A stretch of 18,711 nt of DNA from Chryseobacterium sp. GTDB taxonomy: Bacteria > Bacteroidota > Bacteroidia > Flavobacteriales > Weeksellaceae. The stretch lies in assembly GCA_003248755.1 (NCBI GenBank), contig QFQW01000070.1, positions 1 to 18,711 on the forward strand, read 5' to 3'. Below the pieces are notes generated by a model. The model had not been told where the DNA came from and made no database searches. It worked only from the letters and a program-made list of their open reading frames with translations. Below are positions 1 through 7,253 of the stretch, in pieces. The position numbers and the translations under genes were made by a program. Each line of letters begins with the position of its first letter. Within the stretch, counting starts at the first letter, position 1.

Positions 1-264
1 TCTCATGTGTCAATTTTGAAGTAATTTTATTTTTAAAGAGCTACCGACGTTAAGTAGATTTTTGAAGGATTAAATCTTTACGTCTTTGAGGGGTTAATCC
101 GTAAATGCTCATTAGAAAGATATTCTAGGATCTACTTATTTAAAAAAGAATGGTTACAACTAGCATAGTTTTTGCACGCAGGTAATAAGCAATTACAATT
201 GGGTGAAATCTTAACAATGCCTATCGTTGATTTTTCCTTTGAAAAGTGTGCTCATTCTTCCTTT
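1..264. other. Gene-free segment with inverted repeats next to the nusA break
   Basis: I see no convincing gene here. All frames are cut by stops, and the longest open stretches are short or read into the antisense of nusA. The segment holds several perfect inverted repeats: taagtagat at 51-59 with its complement at 130-138; inside it ggattaa at 67-73 with ttaatcc at 94-100; and tttgaaaag at 238-246 with cttttcaaa at 261-269 (14-base loop). The last pair touches the point where nusA homology ends. The segment could be the end of an inserted element or a recombination junction, but I recognise no transposase, integrase or known terminal repeat. An assembly join is also possible. Confidence 0.4.
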
Positions 265-269
265 TCAAA
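238..269. repeat. Perfect 9-bp inverted repeat at the nusA break point
   Basis: tttgaaaag at 238-246 is the exact reverse complement of cttttcaaa at 261-269, with 14 bases between. The right arm ends within a few bases of the last nusA codon that matches the family. On the minus strand the hairpin would lie just after the truncated nusA frame, so it could act as a weak transcription end. It could also be the mark of a rearrangement. The stem is AT-rich and stability was not computed. Confidence 0.4.
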
Positions 270-525
270 ATTTTCTAACCTCAGAAATCTCAATTTCCAA
301 GTCATCATCTTCAGACATCTCATCTTCTACAATTACTTTATTCAAGAAAATCTGAAAATCTCCTTTGTCAGGATTTACAATTACATCAAAATGATCATCA
401 GAATCGTATCTTTTTCTAAGAAGCGTCTTAAGAGAATCTTCTATGATGGCCATCAAATCTATTTTGCTGATATTCTTTATTTCTTTAAAATCACCAAAGG
501 CTTCTATTAAAGCTAAATTGTCCAT
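265..525 (-). pseudogene. nusA: Transcription factor NusA, truncated N-terminal fragment
   Basis: NusA binds RNA polymerase and controls pausing, termination and antitermination. Full-length proteins are usually over 400 residues. Here only 86 residues are open, starting MDNLALIEAFGDF. They match the N-terminal polymerase-binding domain of flavobacterial NusA, including the segment around residues 20-36 (SKIDLMAIIEDSLKTLL) and the acidic patch EDEMSEDDDLEIEI. After about residue 85 the family sequence stops, and a TGA follows one codon later. None of the three minus-strand frames below position 268 resumes NusA-like sequence, so this is not a one-base frameshift. The gene lies 71 bp downstream of rimP, its normal partner. 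An intact copy is expected elsewhere if NusA is needed in this organism. Identity is firm; the cause of the truncation is not known. Confidence 0.8.
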
Positions 526-596
526 ATCTTTATTTATAATGATATTCGATATTTGAGATTGAATATTCAGAGACTCGATCCCAAATTATCTTTATG

Positions 597-1064
597 TTAA
601 AATTTTATTACTACTAATGCTTTTTTGATGTCTGAATAAGGAATTTCTTTCTCTTCAACCACATCCTCCTTCCCTTTTCCAATCAACTTAGGCCTTCTAT
701 ACTCTAATTTGATCACAACTTTCTCATCATCAACACCAATTAATTCCCCTTCAATTTTTGAAGAGTCCCCCAACAACACTTCAACTACTCTTCCAATATT
801 CTTTCTGAATTGTCTTGGAAATTCCAATGGCTCGCTTAATCCGGCTGACATAACCTGAAGGCTAAAATCATGAATCTCACGATCCAAATTAAACTCAACA
901 GCCCTGCTTGCATCTAAACAGTCCTGAAGCGTAACCCCATTATCCCCATCAAGAATTACAGTAATATCAGAAGCCGGAGAGATTTTAAGATCCACCAAAA
1001 AAAGATCGTTTCTTGTCTCCAAAAATTCGTTTACCAATCGGGTTACTTCTGTTTTAAAATCCAT
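597..1064 (-). CDS. rimP: Ribosome maturation factor RimP
   Basis: RimP is a cytoplasmic factor for maturation of the 30S ribosomal subunit. The 155-residue protein has the normal family length. Residues 1 to about 80 form the N-terminal alpha/beta domain, with the typical 'SDITVILDGDNGVTLQDCLD' stretch followed by SRAVEFNLD and then SAGLSEPL. The rest is the SH3-like C-terminal domain (IGRVVEVLL, IEGELIGVDDEKVVIKL). The short gap to nusA and the shared strand give the usual rimP-nusA operon order. The ATG start gives the canonical N-terminus, and a good TAnnTTTG box lies about 77 bases upstream. Nothing in the gene looks damaged, in contrast to nusA after it. Confidence 0.93.
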   Translation of the reverse strand: MDFKTEVTRLVNEFLETRNDLFLVDLKISPASDITVILDGDNGVTLQDCLDASRAVEFNLDREIHDFSLQVMSAGLSEPLEFPRQFRKNIGRVVEVLLGDSSKIEGELIGVDDEKVVIKLEYRRPKLIGKGKEDVVEEKEIPYSDIKKALVVIKF

Positions 1065-1140
1065 ATTTTCAGCATCAAATTACATCTACGAAAAAAGGCA
1101 TTCTTGCGAAAGCCTTCCCATTTTTCCCGTAAATCTTTTG

Positions 1141-1172
1141 CAAAGATAATTAATTTTTATTTAATATACAAG
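1141..1172 (-). promoter_or_regulatory. Candidate promoter of rimP-nusA
   Basis: On the minus strand, positions 1148-1141 read TATCTTTG, an exact match to the Bacteroidota -7 box TAnnTTTG. About 20 bases upstream, positions 1172-1169 read CTTG, a partial match to the -33 TTTG box. Transcription would begin near 1134 and give a leader of roughly 70 bases. That leader contains a small aaggc/gcctt hairpin (1095-1099 with 1112-1116). The call rests on motif match only. Confidence 0.45.
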
Positions 1173-1215
1173 GAGCCAATTATTTCAACACTACATAAGG
1201 CAAGTAAATTTTTCT

Positions 1216-1223
1216 TATTTTTG
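1216..1223 (+). promoter_or_regulatory. Candidate -7 box upstream of ugd
   Basis: Positions 1216-1223 read TATTTTTG, an exact TAnnTTTG match 24 bases before the GTG start of ugd. No clear TTTG -33 box lies at the right distance upstream. It is the best candidate for the promoter of the forward polysaccharide operon. The sequence around it is T-rich, so a chance match is possible. Confidence 0.4.
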
Positions 1224-1247
1224 CTCAAATTTTAAAAACAATTCTTT

Positions 1248-2558
1248 GTGAATATTACAATAGTCGGCACCGGTTATGTGGGCCTAGTGACAGGTACTGC
1301 GCTTGCAGAAATGGGAAACTCTGTGTTTTGTGTAGACATCGATGAAAAAAAAATAGATGGAATGAAAAACGGTGTAGTTCCCATCTACGAACCGGGTTTA
1401 GAAGAGATGTTCCTTAGAAATATTCAAGCAAACCGCTTATTTTTCACCACTAACTTACAAGAAGCTCTAGATAAAAGTGAAGTCATTTTTCTTGCTTTAC
1501 CGACTCCGCCGGGAGAAGATGGTTCCGCAGATCTTTCTTATGTTTTAAAAGTTGCTAATGACATTGGAGATCTGATGACAGAATATAAAGTTATTGTTAA
1601 TAAAAGTACCGTTCCTGTAGGAACTGCCGACAAAGTCAGAGAAACAATAGCGGCTAAAACCCAAATTCCGTTTGATGTTGTTTCCAATCCAGAATTTTTA
1701 AGAGAAGGTTTCGCTGTAGAAGATTGCATGAATCCTAGCAGGGTAATTATTGGAACTTCTTCTGATAAGGCAAAAAACATTATGGCAAAGCTATATCAGC
1801 CATTTACTAACATCGGGGTTCCGATTATCAATATGGATGAGAGATCCTCTGAGCTTACAAAATATGCCGCAAACTCTTTCTTAGCCGTAAAAATCACTTT
1901 TATGAATGAGATTGCCAACTTCTGCGAAAGAGTTGGAGCAGACGTAGATCTTGTAAGATTAGGAATGGGAAGCGATGACAGAATTGGGCATAGATTTCTT
2001 TTTCCGGGAATCGGTTATGGAGGAAGCTGCTTTCCTAAAGATGTAAAGGCATTGTTAAACAGCGGCAGACAAGAAGGTTACAACTTTCAGTTGCTTGATG
2101 CTACGGAAAACGTGAATAAAACCCAAAAGGTGATCTTGGTTCCTGAATTGGAAAATTATTTTGGAGGAAGTCTTCAAGGCAAAAGAATTGCAGTTTGGGG
2201 ATTAGCTTTCAAAGCTAATACAGATGACATCAGAGAAGCTTCTTCACTAGACAACATTCAATTATTATTAGAAAAAGGAGCTGAAATCGTAGCTTATGAT
2301 AATATTGCCGAGAACAATGTTAAAAAAATCCTAGGAGATAAAATCACATATGCAAAAGACATGTATTCTGCTCTGGAAAATGCAGATGCTCTTTTAATCG
2401 CTACAGAATGGCCAGAATTTAAGAATCCAAATTTTAATTTAATGGCCGGGAAGATGAAAAACAAAGCTATTTTTGACGGAAGAAATATGTTCCCTCTAGA
2501 ACTGGCCGAGCAAAATAAATTTTTCTACAAAAGTATTGGTAGAAAACTAGTAAAATAG
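1248..2558 (+). CDS. ugd: UDP-glucose 6-dehydrogenase
   Basis: This enzyme oxidises UDP-glucose to UDP-glucuronate with two NAD+, giving a charged precursor for surface polysaccharide. The 436-residue protein has the family's normal length and three parts: an N-terminal Rossmann domain with GTGYVG at residues 7-12, a central helical domain, and a C-terminal UDP-binding domain (WGLAFKANTDDIREASS). The catalytic cysteine is Cys261 in GIGYGGSCFPKD, and 'NPEFLREG' is present. The start is a GTG at 1248, which gives the expected MNITIVGTGYVG N-terminus. No earlier in-frame start gives a better protein. It is the first gene of the forward cluster, 15 bp before rfbB. A close relative acting on another UDP-sugar (for example UDP-ManNAc) is possible, but the motifs favour UDP-glucose. 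Confidence 0.9.
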   Translation: MNITIVGTGYVGLVTGTALAEMGNSVFCVDIDEKKIDGMKNGVVPIYEPGLEEMFLRNIQANRLFFTTNLQEALDKSEVIFLALPTPPGEDGSADLSYVLKVANDIGDLMTEYKVIVNKSTVPVGTADKVRETIAAKTQIPFDVVSNPEFLREGFAVEDCMNPSRVIIGTSSDKAKNIMAKLYQPFTNIGVPIINMDERSSELTKYAANSFLAVKITFMNEIANFCERVGADVDLVRLGMGSDDRIGHRFLFPGIGYGGSCFPKDVKALLNSGRQEGYNFQLLDATENVNKTQKVILVPELENYFGGSLQGKRIAVWGLAFKANTDDIREASSLDNIQLLLEKGAEIVAYDNIAENNVKKILGDKITYAKDMYSALENADALLIATEWPEFKNPNFNLMAGKMKNKAIFDGRNMFPLELAEQNKFFYKSIGRKLVK

Positions 2559-2573
2559 TTATTTAAATAAAGG

Positions 2574-3653
2574 ATGAAAAACATTATAATTACTGGGGGA
2601 GCCGGTTTTATAGGTTCTCATGTTGTAAGAGAATTTGTAAAAAACAATCCGGACTCAAAGATTATCAATCTTGATGCCTTGACTTATGCAGGAAATCTTG
2701 AAAATCTTAAAGATATCGAAAATGAACCAAATTATGTTTTCGAAAAGGCAGACATTACAAAACCTGAAGAATTAAGAAAGGTTTTCGAAAAATATAATCC
2801 GGATGCTGTTGTACATTTGGCAGCAGAAAGTCACGTAGATAGAAGTATTACAGACCCTAACGCATTCATTAACACCAATGTAAATGGAACTGCAAATCTT
2901 CTTAATCTCTGCATTGAGTTTTGGACTCTTAATCCTGATCACACACATGGAAGATTTCCTAATGAACCTAGAAAAAATCTTTTCTATCACGTTTCTACAG
3001 ACGAGGTTTATGGAAGTCTTGGTGAAACAGGTTTCTTCTTGGAGACAACTCCTTATGATCCACAATCGCCTTATTCTGCTTCAAAAGCAGCTTCTGACCA
3101 CTTGGTAAGAGCTTATGGAAACACTTACGGAATGCCTTTTATTTTGTCTAATTGTTCCAATAATTACGGGCCAAATCATTTCCCTGAGAAATTGATTCCG
3201 CTTTGCATCTCTAATATCCTGAATGAAAAACCATTACCAATCTATGGTGATGGAAAATATACTAGAGATTGGTTATTTGTAATAGATCACGCAAAAGCGA
3301 TTCATCAGATTTTCAAAGAATCTAAAACCGGGGAGACTTACAACATCGGAGGTTTTAACGAATGGCAGAATATTGATTTGGTTAAAGAATTAATCAAACA
3401 ATTAGATGCTAAACTTGGTAAACCAGCAGGATACTCGGAAAAGTTGATCACCTATGTTAAAGACAGACCTGGTCATGATAAACGTTATGCTATTGATGCT
3501 ACAAAACTGAATAAAGACCTTGGATGGAAACCTTCTGTAACTTTTGAAGAAGGATTAGGAAAAACAATTGACTGGTTCTTGGAGAATAAAGAATGGCTGG
3601 AGAATGTAACATCTGGTGATTATCAAAAATATTACGAAAATCAATATTCATAA
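2574..3653 (+). CDS. rfbB: dTDP-glucose 4,6-dehydratase
   Basis: RfbB converts dTDP-glucose to dTDP-4-keto-6-deoxy-glucose, the branch point to L-rhamnose and other dTDP-deoxysugars. It is an extended short-chain dehydrogenase of 359 residues, a normal length. The NAD-binding GGAGFIG is at residues 8-14. The catalytic Thr142-Asp143-Glu144 (STDEVYG) and Tyr167-Lys171 (YSASK) are all present, as are AAESHVDRSI and the C-terminal TYVKDRPGHDKRYAID. The T-D-E triad separates it from simple 4-epimerases. It lies 21 bp before rfbA, its usual partner, but rfbC and rfbD do not follow. Confidence 0.95.
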   Translation: MKNIIITGGAGFIGSHVVREFVKNNPDSKIINLDALTYAGNLENLKDIENEPNYVFEKADITKPEELRKVFEKYNPDAVVHLAAESHVDRSITDPNAFINTNVNGTANLLNLCIEFWTLNPDHTHGRFPNEPRKNLFYHVSTDEVYGSLGETGFFLETTPYDPQSPYSASKAASDHLVRAYGNTYGMPFILSNCSNNYGPNHFPEKLIPLCISNILNEKPLPIYGDGKYTRDWLFVIDHAKAIHQIFKESKTGETYNIGGFNEWQNIDLVKELIKQLDAKLGKPAGYSEKLITYVKDRPGHDKRYAIDATKLNKDLGWKPSVTFEEGLGKTIDWFLENKEWLENVTSGDYQKYYENQYS

Positions 3654-3674
3654 AAACACAAACTAATACCAATA

Positions 3675-4535
3675 ATGAAAGGAATTATTCTCGCCGGAGG
3701 TTCTGGAACCAGACTCTATCCATTAACAATTGCCGTAAGCAAACAGCTAATGCCGGTCTATGACAAACCAATGATTTATTATCCACTTTCCACTTTACTA
3801 TTAGCCGGGATTAAAGATATTTTAATCATTACAACGCCTCACGATCAAGCTGGATTCGTTAAACTTTTGGGAGACGGATCTCAAATTGGCTGTAATATAG
3901 AATATGTTGTACAACCAAGTCCTGACGGATTAGCTCAGGCTTTTATTTTGGGGGACAAATTCATTGGGGATGATTCTGCAGCTTTGGTTTTAGGAGATAA
4001 TATTTTCTACGGTTCCGAAATGGGAACTTTGCTCAAAAACAAAACAAATCCTGATGGAGGCGTTGTTTTTGCTTATCACGTTACTGATCCTGAAAGATAT
4101 GGTGTGGTCGAATTTGATGACGATTTCAAAGCTATCTCTATTGAAGAAAAACCTTTAAAACCAAAATCTAATTATGCCGTTCCTGGGTTGTATTTTTATG
4201 ACAATGAAGTTGTAGAAATTGCAAAAAATATAAAACCTTCCCCAAGAGGTGAGCTGGAAATAACAGACATCAATAATGTTTATCTGGGTAAAGGAAAATT
4301 AGAAGTTGGAGTTCTTGATAGAGGAACAGCATGGCTGGACACAGGAACTTTCGACTCTCTTCAGGATGCTTCAGAATTTGTAAGTGTTATCGAAAAAAGA
4401 CAAGGCTTCAAAATCGGTTGTATCGAAGAAATCGCATGGAGAAACAAATTCATTAATGATGAAAAGCTTCTGGAAACAGCTGCAAAATATGGAAAAAGCG
4501 GATATGGAGAATATCTGAAAAACCTAATCAATTAA
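3675..4535 (+). CDS. rfbA: Glucose-1-phosphate thymidylyltransferase
   Basis: RfbA joins glucose-1-phosphate and dTTP to make dTDP-glucose, the substrate of RfbB. The 286-residue protein opens with the nucleotidyltransferase signature GGSGTRLYPLT (residues 8-18), then KQLMPVYDKP (23-32). LVLGDNIFYG supplies the metal-binding Asp region, and YGVVEFD, EEKP, 'SNYAVPGLYFYDN' and DTGTFDSL follow. The short length is that of RfbA rather than the longer UTP- or GTP-using relatives. It is 12 bp before the ABC permease gene, so nucleotide-sugar supply and export appear to be co-transcribed. Confidence 0.95.
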   Translation: MKGIILAGGSGTRLYPLTIAVSKQLMPVYDKPMIYYPLSTLLLAGIKDILIITTPHDQAGFVKLLGDGSQIGCNIEYVVQPSPDGLAQAFILGDKFIGDDSAALVLGDNIFYGSEMGTLLKNKTNPDGGVVFAYHVTDPERYGVVEFDDDFKAISIEEKPLKPKSNYAVPGLYFYDNEVVEIAKNIKPSPRGELEITDINNVYLGKGKLEVGVLDRGTAWLDTGTFDSLQDASEFVSVIEKRQGFKIGCIEEIAWRNKFINDEKLLETAAKYGKSGYGEYLKNLIN

Positions 4536-4547
4536 AATTAAACACAA

Positions 4548-5399
4548 ATGAGTGATTCTCATAAACAACAATGGACAGAAACCATCGAATCGAGCCATTC
4601 TCTTCTGGATCTCAATCTAAAAGAAGTCTGGCGTTACAAAGATCTGGTGTACATGTTCGTAAAAAGAGATTTTGTATCTAGTTTTAAGCAAACAATTCTT
4701 GGTCCGATTTGGTTTTTCATCAATCCGATTTTTACTACCATTGTTTATATTGTTGTATTTGGAAACATTGCAAAACTTTCTACAGATGGTGCCCCCAAAA
4801 TTTTATTCTATTTAGCCGGGATTACTTTGTGGAATTATTTTTCTACTTGTCTTAATTCGACATCCAATGTTTTTACAGCTAATGCCAGTATTTTTGGAAA
4901 AGTTTACTTTCCAAGATTGGTAATGCCTATATCAATTGTCTTTTCCAACCTGATGAAGTTAGCAGTACAAATGGGATTATTTCTTGTTGTATTTTTTTAT
5001 TACTTATTCAGAGGTGAGGTTCAACCAAACTGGTGGATTCTAGCTACTCCATTTTTAATTGCTTTAATGGCAGTTTTTGCATTAGGATTAGGAATGATAT
5101 TTTCATCGCTAACTACAAAATATCGTGATTTGCAAATGTTATTATCATTTGGAATCAGTTTGTATATGTACGCAACACCAGTAATCTATCCCGCATCAAG
5201 CTTAAAAGGAATTTTCAAAACCATTGCCTTTTACAATCCATTAACTGGTATTTTTGAATGTTTCAAATATGCTTGGTTAGGCGTTGGAGACTTCAGTCCG
5301 ATAATGTTGATTATTAGCACAATTATTATTTTCATCATTTTAGCAATTGGAACCGTGATTTTCAATAAAGTGGAAAAAGGTTTTATGGATACAGTATAA
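4548..5399 (+). CDS. wzm: Polysaccharide ABC transporter permease (Wzm type)
   Basis: This is the membrane subunit of an ABC-2 exporter that moves lipid-linked polysaccharide across the inner membrane. Of 283 residues, the first 45 or so are cytoplasmic, ending in the family motif 'RDFVSSFKQTILGPIWFF'. Hydrophobic segments lie near 54-74, 84-104, 131-155, 163-187, 196-215 and 251-272, giving six membrane spans. The loop motif KYRDLQ at 191-196 and 'ATPVIYPAS' near 209-217 are typical of Wzm, TagG and KpsM-like permeases. The ATPase partner is encoded one gene further on, separated by an acyltransferase gene that starts 10 bp after this one. Whether the cargo is O-antigen or capsule cannot be told from sequence. 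Confidence 0.9.
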   Translation: MSDSHKQQWTETIESSHSLLDLNLKEVWRYKDLVYMFVKRDFVSSFKQTILGPIWFFINPIFTTIVYIVVFGNIAKLSTDGAPKILFYLAGITLWNYFSTCLNSTSNVFTANASIFGKVYFPRLVMPISIVFSNLMKLAVQMGLFLVVFFYYLFRGEVQPNWWILATPFLIALMAVFALGLGMIFSSLTTKYRDLQMLLSFGISLYMYATPVIYPASSLKGIFKTIAFYNPLTGIFECFKYAWLGVGDFSPIMLIISTIIIFIILAIGTVIFNKVEKGFMDTV

Positions 5400-5409
5400 A
5401 TCTGATGTT

Positions 5410-6000
5410 ATGAATTGGATTAAATTTTTCAAAACATTAAAAAAATATTATTATCTGGAACCCGCTTTCGATAATATTATTACAGATTATCGAAGAATAG
5501 AAAGACTCCAAAAGTTATATAATTGCACCATTGATTATCGCGTAAAAATCTCCTTTGATGATGTCAATAATATTCAGTTAGGAAAAAATGTTTACATCGG
5601 AGCTTTCAGTGTTATTTATATTATGAATGAAGATGAAAGGAGAGATTGTAAATTAATTGTAGGAGATAACACTTACATTGGTGAACAGAACAACATAAGA
5701 GCGGCAGGAGGAACCATTAAAATTGGAAAAAATTGCTTAATTTCCCAACAAGTAAGTATTATTGGTTCAGACCACAATTATAAAAAAGGAATTAATATCC
5801 AAGATCAGCCTTGGAAAGAAGAAAACAGAGGTGTAGAAATTGGTGACGACGTTTGGGTCGGCTGTTCCGTACAGATAATGGCTGGCGTGAAAATCGGAAA
5901 CGGAGCTGTAATAGCTGCAGGAAGCGTTGTTACAAGAGATGTTGAAGAAAATACTGTGGTCGCAGGAGTTCCCGCAAAATTTATAAAACACAGAGAATGA
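5410..6000 (+). CDS. Left-handed beta-helix acyltransferase (sugar O-acetyltransferase-like)
   Basis: The 196-residue protein is a hexapeptide-repeat acyltransferase of the WcaF/NodL/LacA kind, probably moving acetyl from acetyl-CoA to a sugar hydroxyl. Residues about 50-190 carry repeated I/V-G-x-x turns (IQLGKNVYIG, LIVGDNTYIG, IKIGKNCLIS, VEIGDDVWVG, VKIGNGAVIA). They end in the family tail AAGSVVTRDVEENTVVAGVPAKFI. His122 in GSDHNY is the likely catalytic base. Residues 1-45 are a basic, tyrosine-rich leader not belonging to the repeat. The stop overlaps the wzt start by four bases (ATGA), so translation is probably coupled to the exporter ATPase. The acceptor sugar, and acetyl rather than another acyl group, are inferred. 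Confidence 0.85.
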   Translation: MNWIKFFKTLKKYYYLEPAFDNIITDYRRIERLQKLYNCTIDYRVKISFDDVNNIQLGKNVYIGAFSVIYIMNEDERRDCKLIVGDNTYIGEQNNIRAAGGTIKIGKNCLISQQVSIIGSDHNYKKGINIQDQPWKEENRGVEIGDDVWVGCSVQIMAGVKIGNGAVIAAGSVVTRDVEENTVVAGVPAKFIKHRE

Positions 6001-7250
6001 AACCTATCACAATAAAAGCAGAAGACATTTCGAAACAATACCGTCTAGGACAAGTCGGAACAGGAACTTTATCTCATGACCTCAACCGTTTCTGGCACAG
6101 GGTAAGAGGAAAAGAAGATCCATATTTACGAATTGGAGAAGTTAATGACAGAACAACAAAAGGACAAAGTGACTATGTATGGTCTTTGAAAGATATCAAC
6201 TTTGAAATAGAACAAGGAGACGCTGTAGGTATCATTGGTAGAAATGGTGCAGGAAAATCAACTTTATTAAAATTATTAAGTAAAGTTACAAAACCTACTA
6301 CTGGTAAAATATATACAAACGGAAGAATTGCTTCACTACTTGAAGTAGGAACTGGATTCCATCCGGAAATGACCGGCCGCGAAAACGTTTTTCTAAATGG
6401 TGCTATTCTTGGAATGACAAGAAAAGAAATCACCAGAAAATTTGATGAAATTGTTGATTTCTCCGGTGTTGAAAAATATATTGATACACCTGTAAAACGA
6501 TACAGCTCCGGGATGTATGTCCGTTTGGCATTTGCTGTAGCTGCACACTTGGAATCAGAGATTTTGATTGTTGATGAAGTTTTAGCTGTTGGTGATTTAG
6601 AATTCCAGAAAAAGTGTCTCGGAAAAATGGGAGACGTGAGTAATGGCGAAGGAAGAACCGTTCTTTTTGTAAGTCACAATATGGCGTCCATCAAACAGCT
6701 TTGCAACAAAGGAATTTTCCTTGAAAAAGGAACAATGAAATACGAAGGAAATATCGACGAATGTATTAACCTTTATTCTAATGATAATATCTCTGCAGAT
6801 TCATCAATATTAGATGTTCTTAATATCAAAGATCCCAACCTAAGTATTTCTCATTTCTCTGTTAATGGAATTAATGGAACAATGATTCCAATGAATTTTG
6901 ATGATCACAACTTAACAATCCGAGTTGAAGGAGAACTAAAAGAGGAAGCGGAGTTTGAATTGGAATCTTTATTTTTCAATAACTTTGATATTCCGATGAT
7001 GTTTTATGCGCCGGGACATTACGAAGGGGTAAAAAAATATCCAAAAGGTAAATTTGTAATTGAGAAAACAATCCACCTACCGGAAGGAATTAACAAAGGA
7101 AATCTTTATATGCATACTTATCTTGCTGATCCGGGTAAGAAAATGTACACTGATCTAAAGAATAAAATCAGAATTGAATTTGAAGGAACCAGAATGCAAA
7201 CTGGCTGGGTTTTCCAGATAGACAGCGCAGGAATTTTGTATTTGAAATAA
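5997..7250 (+). CDS. wzt: Polysaccharide ABC transporter ATP-binding protein with C-terminal domain (Wzt type)
   Basis: This is the ATPase subunit of the exporter whose permease starts at 4548. The nucleotide-binding domain covers residues 1 to about 260: Walker A GRNGAGKST at 81-89, signature YSSGM at 169-173, Walker B ILIVDE with Asp193-Glu194, and the switch His227 in SHN. A 40-residue insertion (about 18-60, tryptophan- and arginine-rich) precedes the first core strand, as in other Bacteroidota members. Residues 265-417 form an extra, beta-rich domain, in the place where Wzt proteins of O-antigen systems carry a glycan-binding domain that checks the finished chain end. A total of 417 residues fits that class, not the short KpsT or TagH-like class. 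That this domain reads a modification on the chain is inference. Confidence 0.9.
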   Translation: MKPITIKAEDISKQYRLGQVGTGTLSHDLNRFWHRVRGKEDPYLRIGEVNDRTTKGQSDYVWSLKDINFEIEQGDAVGIIGRNGAGKSTLLKLLSKVTKPTTGKIYTNGRIASLLEVGTGFHPEMTGRENVFLNGAILGMTRKEITRKFDEIVDFSGVEKYIDTPVKRYSSGMYVRLAFAVAAHLESEILIVDEVLAVGDLEFQKKCLGKMGDVSNGEGRTVLFVSHNMASIKQLCNKGIFLEKGTMKYEGNIDECINLYSNDNISADSSILDVLNIKDPNLSISHFSVNGINGTMIPMNFDDHNLTIRVEGELKEEAEFELESLFFNNFDIPMMFYAPGHYEGVKKYPKGKFVIEKTIHLPEGINKGNLYMHTYLADPGKKMYTDLKNKIRIEFEGTRMQTGWVFQIDSAGILYLK

Positions 7251-7253
7251 ATT

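Noticed and set aside
50..112. A 20-codon minus-strand frame beginning MSIYGLTPQRR
   Set aside because: Too short, no recognisable domain, and it lies within the nested inverted repeats; possibly a remnant of an element, but not supportable as a gene.
240..275. nusA broken by a simple frameshift or sequencing error
   Set aside because: I read all three minus-strand frames below position 268 and none continues the expected NusA sequence, so an indel does not explain it.
172..510. A 112-codon plus-strand frame
   Set aside because: Most of it is the antisense of nusA. Only the first 30 or so residues (HAGNKQLQLGEILTM) are outside it, and they match nothing I know.
1538..1780. Opposite-strand and other-frame open frames inside ugd, rfbB, the acyltransferase, wzt, gmd and others
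   Set aside because: They lie wholly within well-supported genes, have no family match, and reflect the composition of the coding strand.
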